Assembly: GCF_024435355.1 (NCBI RefSeq)
Contig: NZ_JAMJWG010000004.1
Coordinates: forward strand, 124,001-188,000
Direction: 5' to 3'
Length of the DNA stretch: 64,000 nt
Source: Streptomyces odontomachi
Lineage (GTDB): Bacteria > Actinomycetota > Actinomycetes > Streptomycetales > Streptomycetaceae
The notes beneath the pieces are model-generated. The model searched no databases, was not told the DNA's origin, and saw nothing but the letters and a program-made list of their open reading frames with translations. Below are positions 1 to 7,559 of this stretch, one piece after another; position 1 is the stretch's first letter; every line of letters starts with the position of its first letter. The position numbers and the translations under genes are program-made.

Positions 1-794
1 GTCGGGGTGGAGAAGTACGCGTTGTTGTTACCGCCCGACTTGTAGCGCGTGGTGCGCATCATCTCGTGGTACTTGGCGTACCCGTCGTAGACCGTGCCGT
101 CGACGAACGTGACCGCGTCGTTGAAGGACTCGACCTTGTACCAGTCGCTCAGGTTCGAGGAGGTCTGGAAGACGACCTTGGTGTAGCTGGTGCCGTCGTC
201 GAACGGGCCGAGCTTGGAGAACAGGAAGAACTTGTTGTGGTTGTAGGCCGGGTTCGGCGGCCCGACGGCCAGACAGCCGCGCGCGACGTCGTCGACGCCG
301 TCGTTGTCCTCGAACTGGTCGTCGCAGACCACGATGTAGGAGGCCTTGGAGTCGTCGGTGCCGAGCCCCGCCTGGAGCGCGTCGAAGGCCGGGTTGTCGA
401 ACTCGGCACCGTTGCCGTCGACATAGGTGGAGTCGTCGACGATCAACTTGACGTGGACGCCGCGCGAGTTGGCGGCGAGCAGGGCGTCCGCGACCTCCGA
501 GTCCGCGAACTCGAACATCGAGGCGGTGATCGTCTCTCCGGCCGGCGTGGCGTCGATCAGCTGCACCAGCTGCGTGAAGATGGCCTTCTGCTGGTCGGCG
601 GTGCCGAACGGGTCGTTGAAGACCGGGCCGTTGATCACGGGCTTGGTCGCGGCCGTGACGGCGGCGGACGCCGGTGCGCCAGCGGTCAGCAGCGACCCGG
701 CGAACAGCGCGAACAGCGTCGTGACCACGGACAGCGCCCGTAAGAGGCCTATGGGCGATCGTCTGGTGCGGGTGAATGGTGCCTGTGCGTGCAT
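1..794 (-). CDS. Secreted phospholipase D-like protein (3' end outside window)
   Basis: Reading from the ATG at 794 gives an uninterrupted frame to the left edge (about 264 codons, no stop, so partial). A GGGGG ribosome site lies about 6 bases upstream. Residues 1-45 are a typical secretion signal (basic start, hydrophobic core, ASA cleavage site). The mature part opens with PVFNDPFGT and has the N-terminal half of a PLD fold, with an HxK signature in the stretch NHNKFFLF. The usual Asp four residues after the Lys is not seen. The family comprises phosphodiesterases of phospholipids or nucleic acids; which one this is cannot be told from half a protein. A second HxK motif would be expected beyond the window. 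Confidence 0.75.
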   Translation of the reverse strand, partial: MHAQAPFTRTRRSPIGLLRALSVVTTLFALFAGSLLTAGAPASAAVTAATKPVINGPVFNDPFGTADQQKAIFTQLVQLIDATPAGETITASMFEFADSEVADALLAANSRGVHVKLIVDDSTYVDGNGAEFDNPAFDALQAGLGTDDSKASYIVVCDDQFEDNDGVDDVARGCLAVGPPNPAYNHNKFFLFSKLGPFDDGTSYTKVVFQTSSNLSDWYKVESFNDAVTFVDGTVYDGYAKYHEMMRTTRYKSGGNNNAYFSTP

Positions 795-899
795 CGCAAT
801 ACCCCCAGAATCGAGAGAAATCTCCGTGCCGTCATGGAATGTGACGGACGCACACGTCCGACCGCCCCCCAACGACAGCTTCGGGCAAGGATGGTGACA

Positions 900-918
900 G
901 TTAATTAGTAATTTCAAC
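900..918. promoter_or_regulatory. AT-rich inverted-repeat element before the PLD gene
   Basis: The near-palindrome GTTAATTAGTAATTTCAAC is strikingly A+T-rich in this G+C-rich DNA and lies about 105 bases upstream of the PLD-like start. It may be a promoter or an operator; no regulator can be named. Confidence 0.35.
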
Positions 919-1045
919 AGGGCCCTCTTTCGCCACTGTGACACCCCTGCGACACGGCAGCCTCAACCTGCCGCCCAGGACCGCACCTCACGCACCCCGC
1001 CCACACGGGCCTCGCCCCTGGGGCTTGCGCAACCCCCAAGCCGGT

Positions 1046-1084
1046 GGAACAGTCGTGTCAGTCCACTGGAACACTCGTGTCAGT
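1046..1084 (+). promoter_or_regulatory. 22-bp-spaced direct repeat upstream of the aminotransferase
   Basis: GGAACAGTCGTGTCAGT (1046-1062) and GGAACACTCGTGTCAGT (1068-1084) differ at one base of 17 and sit two helical turns apart, ending 34 bases before the aminotransferase start. This is the geometry of a regulator site. The MarR protein encoded two genes downstream is the obvious but unproved candidate. Confidence 0.45.
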
Positions 1085-1118
1085 AACCGGGGCGCGACCC
1101 CGGACCCGAGGAGCGCAC

Positions 1119-2105
1119 ATGGCCGAACACCCTCCCCCCGCCGGCTCCGGCGGATTCGACACCCCCTGCGACTGGGTGTTCGTCGACGACCGGATCGTCC
1201 CGACCGAGCAGGCGCAGGTGAGCGTGCACGCGCACGCGCTGTCGTACGGCACCGGCACCTTCGAGGGCATCCGCGCCTGGTGGAACGACGACCACCACCA
1301 GCTGCACCTCCTCGAGGCGCACGCGCACTACGCGCGACTGGCACGCTCCGCCCGCATCCTCGGCCTACGGCTGCCGCTGCCGCCCGAGCGCCTGGTGCAG
1401 GCGACGGCAGAGCTGCTGCGCCGCAACGACGTACGCGGCGACGCCTACATACGGCCGCTGCTCGCCCAGACCGGCGCCGCGCTCCCGGTGCGGATGCACG
1501 ACATCGACACCCGCCTGTCCATCGCCGTCACCCCCATGCCGGGCGACTACATCAACCCGAACGGCGTGCGGTGCATGGTCAGCAGCTGGCGCCGCACACC
1601 CGACGTCAGCACCCCGAACCGAGCCAAGGTCACCGGCGGTTACACCGGTCCTGCGCTGGCCAAGACCGAGGCCGTGCAGCACGGCTTCGACGAGGCGATC
1701 ATGCTCACCGTCGACGGCCATGTCGCGGAGGCCACCACCTCGAACCTCGTACTGCGCTGCGGCGACCGGTGGATCACCCCGCCCGGCACCGACGACATCC
1801 TCGAAGGCATCACCCGCGCACAGGTGATGTGCCTGCTTCAGGAACGCGTCGGCGCGCCGGTCACCGAGCGCCGGGTGCACCGCTCGGAGCTGTACACCAG
1901 CGACGAGATCCTGCTCTGCGGCACCGCGACCGTCGTGGTCCCGGTGGTCGAGGTCGACGGCCGCACCGTCGGCGACGGCAAGCCCGGCGCGACCACGCTG
2001 GCACTGAACCACGAGATCCGGGCCATCGCCCGCCGCGACGACCCACGCCACCCCGAGTGGACCACCCCCGTCTACGACCACCGGCAACCCTTGGAGAACC
2101 CGTGA
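1119..2105 (+). CDS. Class IV (branched-chain type) aminotransferase
   Basis: The protein has 328 residues, as usual for PLP fold-type IV aminotransferases of the IlvE/BCAT-I group, which move amino groups between branched-chain amino acids and 2-oxoglutarate. Landmarks: LSYGTGTFEGIRA near residue 41 (substrate entrance), RPLLAQTG near 112, the PLP lysine K170 in NRAKVTGGY, and VAEATTSNL near residue 205. The start is set by GAGGAG at 1108-1113, five bases before ATG 1119; an in-frame ATG at 1044 has no ribosome site. The stop overlaps the cupin GTG (GTGA), so the two are probably co-translated. D-amino-acid or aminodeoxychorismate relatives share the fold, so the substrate is inferred. Confidence 0.85.
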   Translation: MAEHPPPAGSGGFDTPCDWVFVDDRIVPTEQAQVSVHAHALSYGTGTFEGIRAWWNDDHHQLHLLEAHAHYARLARSARILGLRLPLPPERLVQATAELLRRNDVRGDAYIRPLLAQTGAALPVRMHDIDTRLSIAVTPMPGDYINPNGVRCMVSSWRRTPDVSTPNRAKVTGGYTGPALAKTEAVQHGFDEAIMLTVDGHVAEATTSNLVLRCGDRWITPPGTDDILEGITRAQVMCLLQERVGAPVTERRVHRSELYTSDEILLCGTATVVVPVVEVDGRTVGDGKPGATTLALNHEIRAIARRDDPRHPEWTTPVYDHRQPLENP

Positions 2106-2479
2106 GCGACGTCTTCGGTGAACTGGCCACCATGCCCGTCAAGCAGATCTGGGACGGCGTGCGCGCCCGCATCGTGCAGAGCGAGCTGATCACGATGGCG
2201 ATCGTGGAGCTGGGCCCCGGCGCCGCGGTACTCGGCCACCAGCACGCCAACGAGCAACTGGGCTTCGTCATCTCGGGCTCCCTCGTCTTCACCGTCGACG
2301 GCGAGCGGCGCGAGCGTGGCCCAGGGGAGACCTGGCGGATCCCCGCCCACGTGCCGCACGAGGCGACCGCGGGGCCGCAGGGCGCCGTCGTGGCCGAGGT
2401 GTACTCGCCGGTACGCGCGGACTGGGCAGCGCTCCCCGACTCCCCCGCCCGCCGCCCCGCCTGGCCCGTCGAGGGATGA
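2102..2479 (+). CDS. Small cupin-domain protein
   Basis: A 125-residue single-domain cupin. The metal motif is visible as GHQHANEQ...E-G followed by PAHVPHEA, with the typical two-histidine plus glutamate first half and a histidine in the second half. Such proteins are small metal-dependent oxygenases, isomerases or sensors. The GTG start overlaps the aminotransferase stop by four bases and has GGAGA at about 2093, so it is coupled to that gene and probably acts on the same metabolite. The actual reaction cannot be read from sequence. Confidence 0.75.
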   Translation: MSDVFGELATMPVKQIWDGVRARIVQSELITMAIVELGPGAAVLGHQHANEQLGFVISGSLVFTVDGERRERGPGETWRIPAHVPHEATAGPQGAVVAEVYSPVRADWAALPDSPARRPAWPVEG

Positions 2480-2540
2480 CACGGTCGTCGCCCCGGGCGG
2501 GTGGCGGCTCCGGTCCGACCGCGCGGAGGCTGACCGGGAG

Positions 2541-3035
2541 ATGACCGAGACACCGGGCGACGACGCCCGCAGCGTCCGCGAGTTCGTCCGCACCTGCCAC
2601 GCGGTCGTCCGGGACATCGCCAGGCGGTCCGGCCGGCCGGACTACTCGCCGACCCAGCAGCGGGTGCTGCTGGAGGTCGGCGCCCGGCCGGGCATCACCG
2701 TGCTCGAGGTGCGGGCCGCCCTCGGCATGGACGCCGGGCAGCTCAGCCGCGCGCTGCGCCGGCTCCAGACCGGCGGGGCGATACGCGTGCGCCCCTGTCC
2801 CCTGGACCGCAGACGGCGCATCGTCGAGATCACCGACGCGGGCCGGCGCGCGTACGAGCAGATGGCCGACGGGTACCAGCGGGCGGCCGACGAGTTGCTG
2901 GGCCGGCTGCCGGCGGCGGAACGCGCCTGTCTCGTCACGGCCATGGACACGGCGCACCGGCACCTGACGGCAGCGCTGCGGCACACGCCACCGGGTCAGC
3001 CGGCCGGCGGCAGCATGCTGCGGTACAGCCGGTAG
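2541..3035 (+). CDS. MarR-family transcriptional regulator
   Basis: The protein has 164 residues with a winged helix: helix-turn-helix ITVLEVRAALGMDAGQLSRALRRLQ around 53-77, then the wing RPCPLDRRRRIVEITDAG. MarR dimers usually repress a neighbouring operon and are released by a small ligand. The gene follows the aminotransferase-cupin pair by 61 bases on the same strand, so those two are plausible targets. The ATG at 2541 is chosen because homology begins just after it; GGAGG at 2525 is somewhat distant. Its last 40 bases overlap the convergent TetR gene. Confidence 0.75.
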   Translation: MTETPGDDARSVREFVRTCHAVVRDIARRSGRPDYSPTQQRVLLEVGARPGITVLEVRAALGMDAGQLSRALRRLQTGGAIRVRPCPLDRRRRIVEITDAGRRAYEQMADGYQRAADELLGRLPAAERACLVTAMDTAHRHLTAALRHTPPGQPAGGSMLRYSR

Positions 3036-3562
3036 GCGGACGTCACCCGCTCGGTCGTCCCGGTGGCCAGCAGATCGAGCACCAGCCCGCGCAGCACCGC
3101 CAGATGCAGCGTGCGCGACGGGGCGGCGGACGGTGCCATCTCGTCCAGCAACCCCAGCCACTCGTCCACGCTCCCCTGCGCGAAACCCTCCCAGGGGCCC
3201 GGGTCCGGGTGCAGCGAGAGGCTGTAGGCCTCGAAGAACAGGCGGAGGACGTCCCGCTGCTCCGGGGCGCTGAGCCACGCCCACAGCGCGTCGGCACCGG
3301 GCAGCGGATCGTCCTGCGTGCCCGCCCGGGCCAGCACGCCGCGCACCATCTCACGCTGCTCGGCACGGGCACGCGCCAGGATCTCCCGGACCAGCCCGTC
3401 CTTGCTGCCGAACAGATACAGCAGCACCCCCGTGCTGGAACCGGTGTGCGCGGCCAGCGGACGCAGCGAGATGCCCGTCATCCCGTTGGCCAGCACGTAC
3501 TGGTACGCCGCCGCAAGCAGTTCCTGGCGACGCGCCGACGGGACCACCGATGGCTCGGTCAC
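2996..3562 (-). CDS. TetR-family transcriptional regulator
   Basis: The N-terminal TetR helix-turn-helix is clear: SARRQELLAAAYQYVLANGMTGISLRPLAAHTGSSTGVLLYLFGSKDGLV, split here as helix 1 (SARRQELLAAAYQYV), recognition region (LRPLAAHTGSS) and LYLFGSKDGL. A variable all-alpha ligand domain follows. From GTG 3562 it has 188 residues. No strong ribosome site singles out this start; a longer frame to 3679 is open but carries no domain. It is convergent with the MarR gene (40-base overlap), an arrangement that can cause transcriptional interference. Target and ligand are unknown; the exporter gene just upstream on the same strand is one candidate. Confidence 0.75.
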   Translation of the reverse strand: MTEPSVVPSARRQELLAAAYQYVLANGMTGISLRPLAAHTGSSTGVLLYLFGSKDGLVREILARARAEQREMVRGVLARAGTQDDPLPGADALWAWLSAPEQRDVLRLFFEAYSLSLHPDPGPWEGFAQGSVDEWLGLLDEMAPSAAPSRTLHLAVLRGLVLDLLATGTTERVTSAYRLYRSMLPPAG

Positions 3563-3739
3563 GATGTCACGGACTCCGATCCTCCCTGCACGCGCGCCAC
3601 GCACAACCGCGTGTCGGTCAACGGTCACCGGATCTGGCCGGCGCCACCCCACCGGGGCAACCGGAACCCGCACCGGCAACTAACACACACGTTCCAGCCC
3701 GGCCACCCTACCGCCCCGCCCCCTGCCGGGCGGCCTCGC

Positions 3740-4591
3740 TCAGGCCAGCGCAATGAGCACGATGGCGACGCCCGCGCACAACAGCCCCGTCGTCTGGCGC
3801 GGGGTGGTGCGCTCGTTCAGGAAGATCACCGCGAGGAGCACGGGAATGGCGACGTAGAGCGAGGTGAGCACCGTGGCGACGGACATCAGCTGCTGCCGGG
3901 TCGCGTACAGGTAGAGCAGGATCGCGACGGTGCCGACCGCGCCAGCGGCGACCGCGGGAAGGGTGAGCCGCGGCGGCAGGGTCCACGGGGCCCGTTGCCG
4001 CACCAGAAGGCAGCCCACGACGACGACCGAGGCCACCCTGCTGAGCACCACCGGCCAGAGCCCGGCGTCCGCCGGTATCCGCGCCATCGCCAGGAACTGC
4101 ACGGCGAAGCCGGCGCCGGCGACCAGGGCGTCGGCGACCGCGGGAAGACCGCGCGACCCCGGCTCGGGCCGGCCGCCCGTGCCGGGACCGCGGGAGACCA
4201 GCCACAGGGCGGGAAGGGTGGCCGCGACACCGGTGAGGGACAGCGGGGTCGGCCGCTCACCCAGAGCGGTGAGGCCCACCAGGACCGGCAACGCGTCCGC
4301 GGTGACGTCGGTGACGGGCACGACCACGCTCATCGCGCCCTTGTGCACCGCGCGATAGAGGAAGGCGACCCCCACGCCGGTGCCCAGGCCCGACAGCGCA
4401 CCCCACCCGAGGGACGTGACACCCGGCACGCCGTGCCCGGCCGCCAGGGCGACCGGAACGCTCAGCAGCGTGCCGCCGAGCTGGGCGTAGAGGGCCACGG
4501 TGACGCCGTGGGCGCGGCGCGCGAGCAGACCGTTGACGAAGTGGGTGGTGCCGAAGCAGCACGCGGACACCAGGGCGAGGACGTCACCCAT
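3740..4591 (-). CDS. EamA/DMT-family transporter (10 membrane segments)
   Basis: The protein has about 283 residues with the drug/metabolite transporter pattern: two EamA repeats, each of about five hydrophobic helices, from MGDVLALVSACCFGTTHFVNG to the C-terminal TTGLLCAGVAIVLIALA. Family members export amino acids, drugs or metabolites. Start choice: ATG 4591 overlaps the stop of the upstream MarR gene (ATGGGTGA, 8 bases), implying translational coupling; a GTG at 4606 is also possible. Together with the MarR gene it forms a self-regulated efflux unit of a common type. The substrate is unknown. Confidence 0.8.
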   Translation of the reverse strand: MGDVLALVSACCFGTTHFVNGLLARRAHGVTVALYAQLGGTLLSVPVALAAGHGVPGVTSLGWGALSGLGTGVGVAFLYRAVHKGAMSVVVPVTDVTADALPVLVGLTALGERPTPLSLTGVAATLPALWLVSRGPGTGGRPEPGSRGLPAVADALVAGAGFAVQFLAMARIPADAGLWPVVLSRVASVVVVGCLLVRQRAPWTLPPRLTLPAVAAGAVGTVAILLYLYATRQQLMSVATVLTSLYVAIPVLLAVIFLNERTTPRQTTGLLCAGVAIVLIALA

Positions 4592-5150
4592 GGCCCACCC
4601 CGGCACCCCCGCCCGGATCGCCCTGCGCCGCGGCGCGCGCCGCCGCCCCCACCGGACACACCTGGTCGTCCGCCACGCAGGCCGCCCTGTCGCACAGCCG
4701 GCACAGCACGTCGCCCGACCCGACCCGCCCGTACAGCGCCGCGAGCAGCGGTTCCAGCGCCTGCCGGAGAGCGTCCCGCCGGTCCGGCGCGAGGGCGTCG
4801 AGGACCTCCCCGACGGTCGCGCTGCGGGCCCGCTGCGCCGCGTCCGCAGCGGTGACGCCCTCCGGCGTCAGGTGGACGGCGACCACGCGGCCGCGCATCG
4901 GTGCGCGCCGTACGTAGCCCTGCGCGGTCAGCTGGTCCAGCATCCGCGTGCAGGCCGACTGGCTCAGCCCGATCCGCCGGGCCAACTCGGTGCCCCCGAT
5001 GCCGTCGGCGGTGCGCAGCGTCACGAGGGCGGCGGCGCCGCTGCCACTCGCCCCGGCCGCCTCCGCGGCGGCCTGCGTGAGCCGGTCGGCGAGGCCGAGG
5101 GCGGTGGCCCCCAACAGATTGGCCAGACGTGACTCCTGCAACTCATGCAT
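4584..5150 (-). CDS. MarR-family regulator with C-terminal four-cysteine motif
   Basis: The protein has 188 residues. The winged helix is at about 50-100 (IGGTELARRIGLSQSACTRM, then wing RRAPMRGRVVAVHL). The C-terminus carries CRLCDRAAC...CP: C150, C153, C158 and C165, spaced x2, x4, x6. This suggests a bound metal, an Fe-S centre or a thiol switch, an extension absent from classical MarR proteins. C67, in the recognition helix, is a further candidate redox site. It is the first gene of the unit with the EamA exporter. TGCAT repeats lie over its start, so autoregulation is likely. The signal could be metal, oxidant or electrophile; this is inference. Confidence 0.75.
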   Translation of the reverse strand: MHELQESRLANLLGATALGLADRLTQAAAEAAGASGSGAAALVTLRTADGIGGTELARRIGLSQSACTRMLDQLTAQGYVRRAPMRGRVVAVHLTPEGVTAADAAQRARSATVGEVLDALAPDRRDALRQALEPLLAALYGRVGSGDVLCRLCDRAACVADDQVCPVGAAARAAAQGDPGGGAGVGHG

Positions 5151-5162
5151 GCATCATGCATA
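5144..5162. promoter_or_regulatory. TGCAT repeat cluster, candidate MarR operator
   Basis: The 19 bases CATGCATGCATCATGCATA hold overlapping ATGCAT palindromes separated by one base, directly over and upstream of the start codon of the four-cysteine MarR gene. A GTAGGAG ribosome-site candidate lies just beyond. Position and symmetry fit an autoregulatory operator. Confidence 0.5.
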
Positions 5163-5418
5163 GCTCCTACCCAGCACCCGACGCAACCCGCGAACGCCGG
5201 TGCGGCACCTTTCGGGGTGCCCCCGTTCGCCCCCGGGTCGGGGGGTCCCCGGTGCCCCCTTCGGGGTGCACCCGTTCGCCCTCCCCCTTTCGGGGTGCCT
5301 TCGTTCGCCTTCCACCGGGCCGGTGGCCACGGGTGCAGCATGGGGCTGCGGCATGGGGTTGCGGCATGGGGTGCCCCTGAGCCCCGGTGGCGACCATGCG
5401 GTCTCGTGGTGGCCGGTC

Positions 5419-5437
5419 GCGCAGTTCCCCGCGCCCC
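5419..5437 (-). repeat. GGGGCGCGGGGAACTGCGC repeat, copy 1
   Basis: A 19-base unit, read on the minus strand here. Identical copies are at 6070-6088 and 58712-58730, both preceded by a run of seven A. Its recurrence between genes, near gene ends, resembles a terminator-associated or REP-like element common in streptomycetes. Confidence 0.7.
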
Positions 5438-5497
5438 TTCAACGGTCACCGTGGGCCACCCGACCGCACCGCCTCACCACTCACGATGCGCCCACTG

Positions 5498-5620
5498 TTT
5501 CGTCGTGAGTCGGCGCCGCGGGGGGATGTACGTGCTCGATCCGGCGCCCTCCGAACGCCGCCCCAGACACCGGCACCGAGCGCCGGCTGCTGCGCGCGCA
5601 CATCCCCCCACGTCCCCTCA
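5498..5620 (+). repeat. Palindromic-ended ~123-bp element, copy 1 (forward)
   Basis: The left end reads GGGGGATGTACGTGCTCG and the right end CTGCGCGCGCACATCCCCC. The ends are imperfect inverted repeats of each other around GGGGGTATGT. Similarity also extends about 20 bases outward (a TTTCGT...GTCGG stretch). It pairs with copy 2 in opposite orientation, with the CGCGCGCA ends facing each other. There is no coding capacity, so it resembles a MITE or a structured RNA/DNA element. Confidence 0.6.
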
Positions 5621-5787
5621 CGAACATTCGCGACCCCACCCCGGTGAAGCCCAAACACCCACCCAAACCCTGACATCCCACAACAACCCATCACGGCCAG
5701 GGACACCGAGGGGCGACCCCCAACAGACAGGAGAAGCCGCGGCGGGACGCCCACCCGACCACGGACGTCGCACAGCAGCCAGTCACG

Positions 5788-5871
5788 ACCAGGAACACCA
5801 AGAGACCAGGGACACCCAGGGACCAGGAACACCCAGGGACCAGGAACACCGAGGGACTGGGACACCGAGGG
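5788..5871 (+). repeat. 17-bp tandem array (about five units)
   Basis: Units of the form ACCAGGAACACCCAGGG start at 5788, 5805, 5822, 5839 and 5856, with one to four changes each; the last is one base short. A related single unit is at about 5696. It lies between the two inverted element copies. There are no unique spacers, so it is not CRISPR. Confidence 0.75.
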
Positions 5872-5886
5872 ATAGTCGCCAACGGC

Positions 5887-6009
5887 GAGGAGGGGGTGTG
5901 GGGGTATGTGCGCGCGCAGGATCCGGTGCATGCAACGGCACACGAACGACAACGTTCACGCGCCGGACCGAGCACGTACATACCCCCGCGCCCCCGACCC
6001 CCAACGAAA
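5887..6009 (-). repeat. Palindromic-ended element, copy 2 (reverse)
   Basis: The reverse complement of the copy 1 pattern: GGGGGTATGTGCGCGCGCAGGA at its left (20 of these bases shared with copy 3), and the CGAGCACGTACAT end followed by CCCCC at its right, then a GTCGG...TTTCGT-type outer flank read on the opposite strand. The middle is diverged, while both ends are conserved. Confidence 0.6.
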
Positions 6010-6069
6010 GACCACGCGCCCCAGCACCGAACAACCAACACAAGACGACCCACGGCCACCACAAAAAAA

Positions 6070-6088
6070 GGGGCGCGGGGAACTGCGC
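6070..6088 (+). repeat. GGGGCGCGGGGAACTGCGC repeat, copy 2
   Basis: Identical over 19 bases to the copies at 5419 (inverted) and 58712 (same orientation), with an A-run directly before it, as at 58712. Confidence 0.7.
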
Positions 6089-6170
6089 ACCCAGCCACCA
6101 CGAAACCGAAAGCCCGCCACCAACCCCCAGGGACACCCCAAACCACACCACCCCACCAGCCGAATGAAGA

Positions 6171-6294
6171 GGCAAAGGGGGACACCCCCGAACCACGCCC
6201 AACGGTCCGATGAACGGGGCAAAGGGGGACACCCCCGAGCCACACCACCCCACCCCCGGCCCAACGAAGGGGCAAAGGGGGACACCCCCGAACC
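6171..6294 (+). repeat. Three 24-bp hairpin units
   Basis: GGCAAAGGGGGACACCCCCG followed by AACC or AGCC occurs at 6171, 6218 and 6271, spaced about 50 bases apart. Each unit contains GGGGG-ACA-CCCCC, a five-pair hairpin. The array lies 57 bases downstream of the cebR stop on cebR's own strand, so it may act as a composite terminator for cebR. Confidence 0.65.
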
Positions 6295-6350
6295 GCACCA
6301 GGCCGCCCACCGAACCCGGTGGAGGGCGGACGGGGGCCCCGGAAACCCCG

Positions 6351-7406
6351 TCAGGAAGACGCCCGTTCCACCAGTTCCGTCGGCAACACGACCTGCCGAC
6401 TCCCGCCGCCGGCCGGCCCCACCGGCCGGCGATCCGCAATCTCCGTGAGAAGCACATCGATCATCGCGCGCCCCATCTCCTCAATGGGCTGCCGCACGCT
6501 CGTCAGGGGCGGATCCATATGCCGGGCGATCACCGAGTCGTCGAACCCGATCAGGGCGACGTCCTCCGGTATCCGCCGGTTCATCGCCCGCAGCGTCTGC
6601 CGCGCTCCCGCCGCCATCACGTCGGACGCCGCGAACACGGCGTCGATGTCGGGATCGTGCTCCAGGAGCTGGGCCATGGCGCGGCGGCCGCCCTCCTCGG
6701 TGAAGTCGCCGGAGACGATGAGGTCCTCGTCGACCTCGCGGCCCGCGTCTTCGAGGGCGGCCCGGTAGCCGTCGACGCGGCGCTGGGCACCGTAGACGTC
6801 GAGGCGGCCGGCGATGTGGGCGACGGTGCCGCGGCCCCGGGCGAGCAGGTGCTCGATGGCCGTGCGGGCGCCGGCGAAGTTGTCGGAGTCGACGGACGGC
6901 AGCACCTCGTCGGCGTTCCTGCGGCCGCTGATCACGGTGGGGATCTCCAGCTGGGCCAGCAGGTCGGGCAGCGGATCATTCGCGTGCACGGACACCAGCA
7001 GGACTCCGTCGACACGGTGCGCGGCGAGGTACTCGGCCAGCCGCCGCCGCTCCCGCGCGCTGCCGGCGAAGATCAGCAGCAGCTGCATCTCGGTGTCGGT
7101 GAGCGCCGCGCCGACACCGCGCAGCATGTCGGAGAAGTACGGCTCGGTGAAGAACCGGGTCTCCGGCTCGGGCACCACCAGCGCGATCGCATCGGTGCGG
7201 TTCGCGGCCAGTGCCCGGGCCGCCGTGTTCGGTACGTAGCCCAGTTCGGCGACCGCCGCCTCGACCGCCGCCCGGGTGGCCTCGCTCACCCGGGGTGAGC
7301 CGTTGATCACCCGTGAGACCGTGCCGCGGCCGACGCCGGCACGCGCGGCGACCTCCTCAAGGGTCGGCCGTCCGCCGCTCCGGCCCCGCATTCCGTGGCC
7401 CGCCAT
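6351..7406 (-). CDS. cebR: CebR, LacI-family repressor of cellobiose utilisation
   Basis: The protein has 351 residues. The LacI helix-turn-helix is LEEVAARAGVGRGTVSRVIN at about 15-34, with hinge GYVPNTAARALA, then a periplasmic-binding-type sugar domain ending TSVRQPIEEMGRAMIDVL. In streptomycetes CebR binds TGGGAGCGCTCCCA and is released by cellobiose or cellotriose. That exact sequence lies upstream of the divergent cebE, a one-mismatch copy overlaps the bglC start, and another lies at 29020, upstream of the beta-mannoside operon. The start at 7406 is fixed by AGGAGG about eight bases upstream (a GTG/ATG further out lacks one). The assignment rests on family, divergent ceb genes and the operator. 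Confidence 0.9.
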   Translation of the reverse strand: MAGHGMRGRSGGRPTLEEVAARAGVGRGTVSRVINGSPRVSEATRAAVEAAVAELGYVPNTAARALAANRTDAIALVVPEPETRFFTEPYFSDMLRGVGAALTDTEMQLLLIFAGSARERRRLAEYLAAHRVDGVLLVSVHANDPLPDLLAQLEIPTVISGRRNADEVLPSVDSDNFAGARTAIEHLLARGRGTVAHIAGRLDVYGAQRRVDGYRAALEDAGREVDEDLIVSGDFTEEGGRRAMAQLLEHDPDIDAVFAASDVMAAGARQTLRAMNRRIPEDVALIGFDDSVIARHMDPPLTSVRQPIEEMGRAMIDVLLTEIADRRPVGPAGGGSRQVVLPTELVERASS

Positions 7407-7441
7407 GTGCCCGCCTCCTGTCAACCCTGATCCGGCCAGGA

Positions 7442-7531
7442 ATCTAACAGCCCGAGATTCCGCGCCCGGATCCGCCGACCACCCGGTCAGCGCCTTGCCG
7501 AGCCTCCCTTCCCCTATCTAACAGGCCGATA
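7442..7531. promoter_or_regulatory. Paired ATCTAACAG elements between cebR and cebE
   Basis: ATCTAACAGCCCGAGA (7442-7457) and ATCTAACAGGCCGATA (7516-7531) match at 14 of 16 bases, 74 bases apart. On the minus strand each contains TTAGAT, resembling a -10 box for cebR, so they may be duplicated cebR promoters or a second regulator site. Confidence 0.35.
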
Positions 7532-7559
7532 ACTCACGACGTATCTACCCGCTGGTCTC

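Larger units (their letters stand above)
5163..6350. other. Gene-free repeat island between the MarR gene and cebR
   Basis: About 1.2 kb without a credible gene; open frames here lack ribosome sites and recognisable domains. It is packed with repeats: three copies of a TTTCGGGGTGC-type unit (about 5209-5310), a head-to-head pair of about 123-bp palindromic elements, a 17-bp tandem array, three 24-bp hairpin units, and two copies of GGGGCGCGGGGAACTGCGC. It separates two transcription units that both run leftward. A second, similar island lies at 19.3-20.1 kb. Confidence 0.7.

Noticed and set aside
3104..4855. 583-codon plus-strand frame opposite the TetR and EamA genes
   Set aside because: Low-complexity Arg/Gly/His composition and no ribosome site; the minus strand holds clear protein families.
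5788..5871. Tandem 17-bp units as a CRISPR array
   Set aside because: Units are contiguous with no unique spacers, and no cas genes are nearby apart from a Cas4-like nuclease 17 kb away with a different context.
5519..5995. Short frames inside the palindromic-ended elements encoding MYVL.. or VCARA.. peptides
   Set aside because: They come from the conserved element ends, occur in both orientations and have no start signals.
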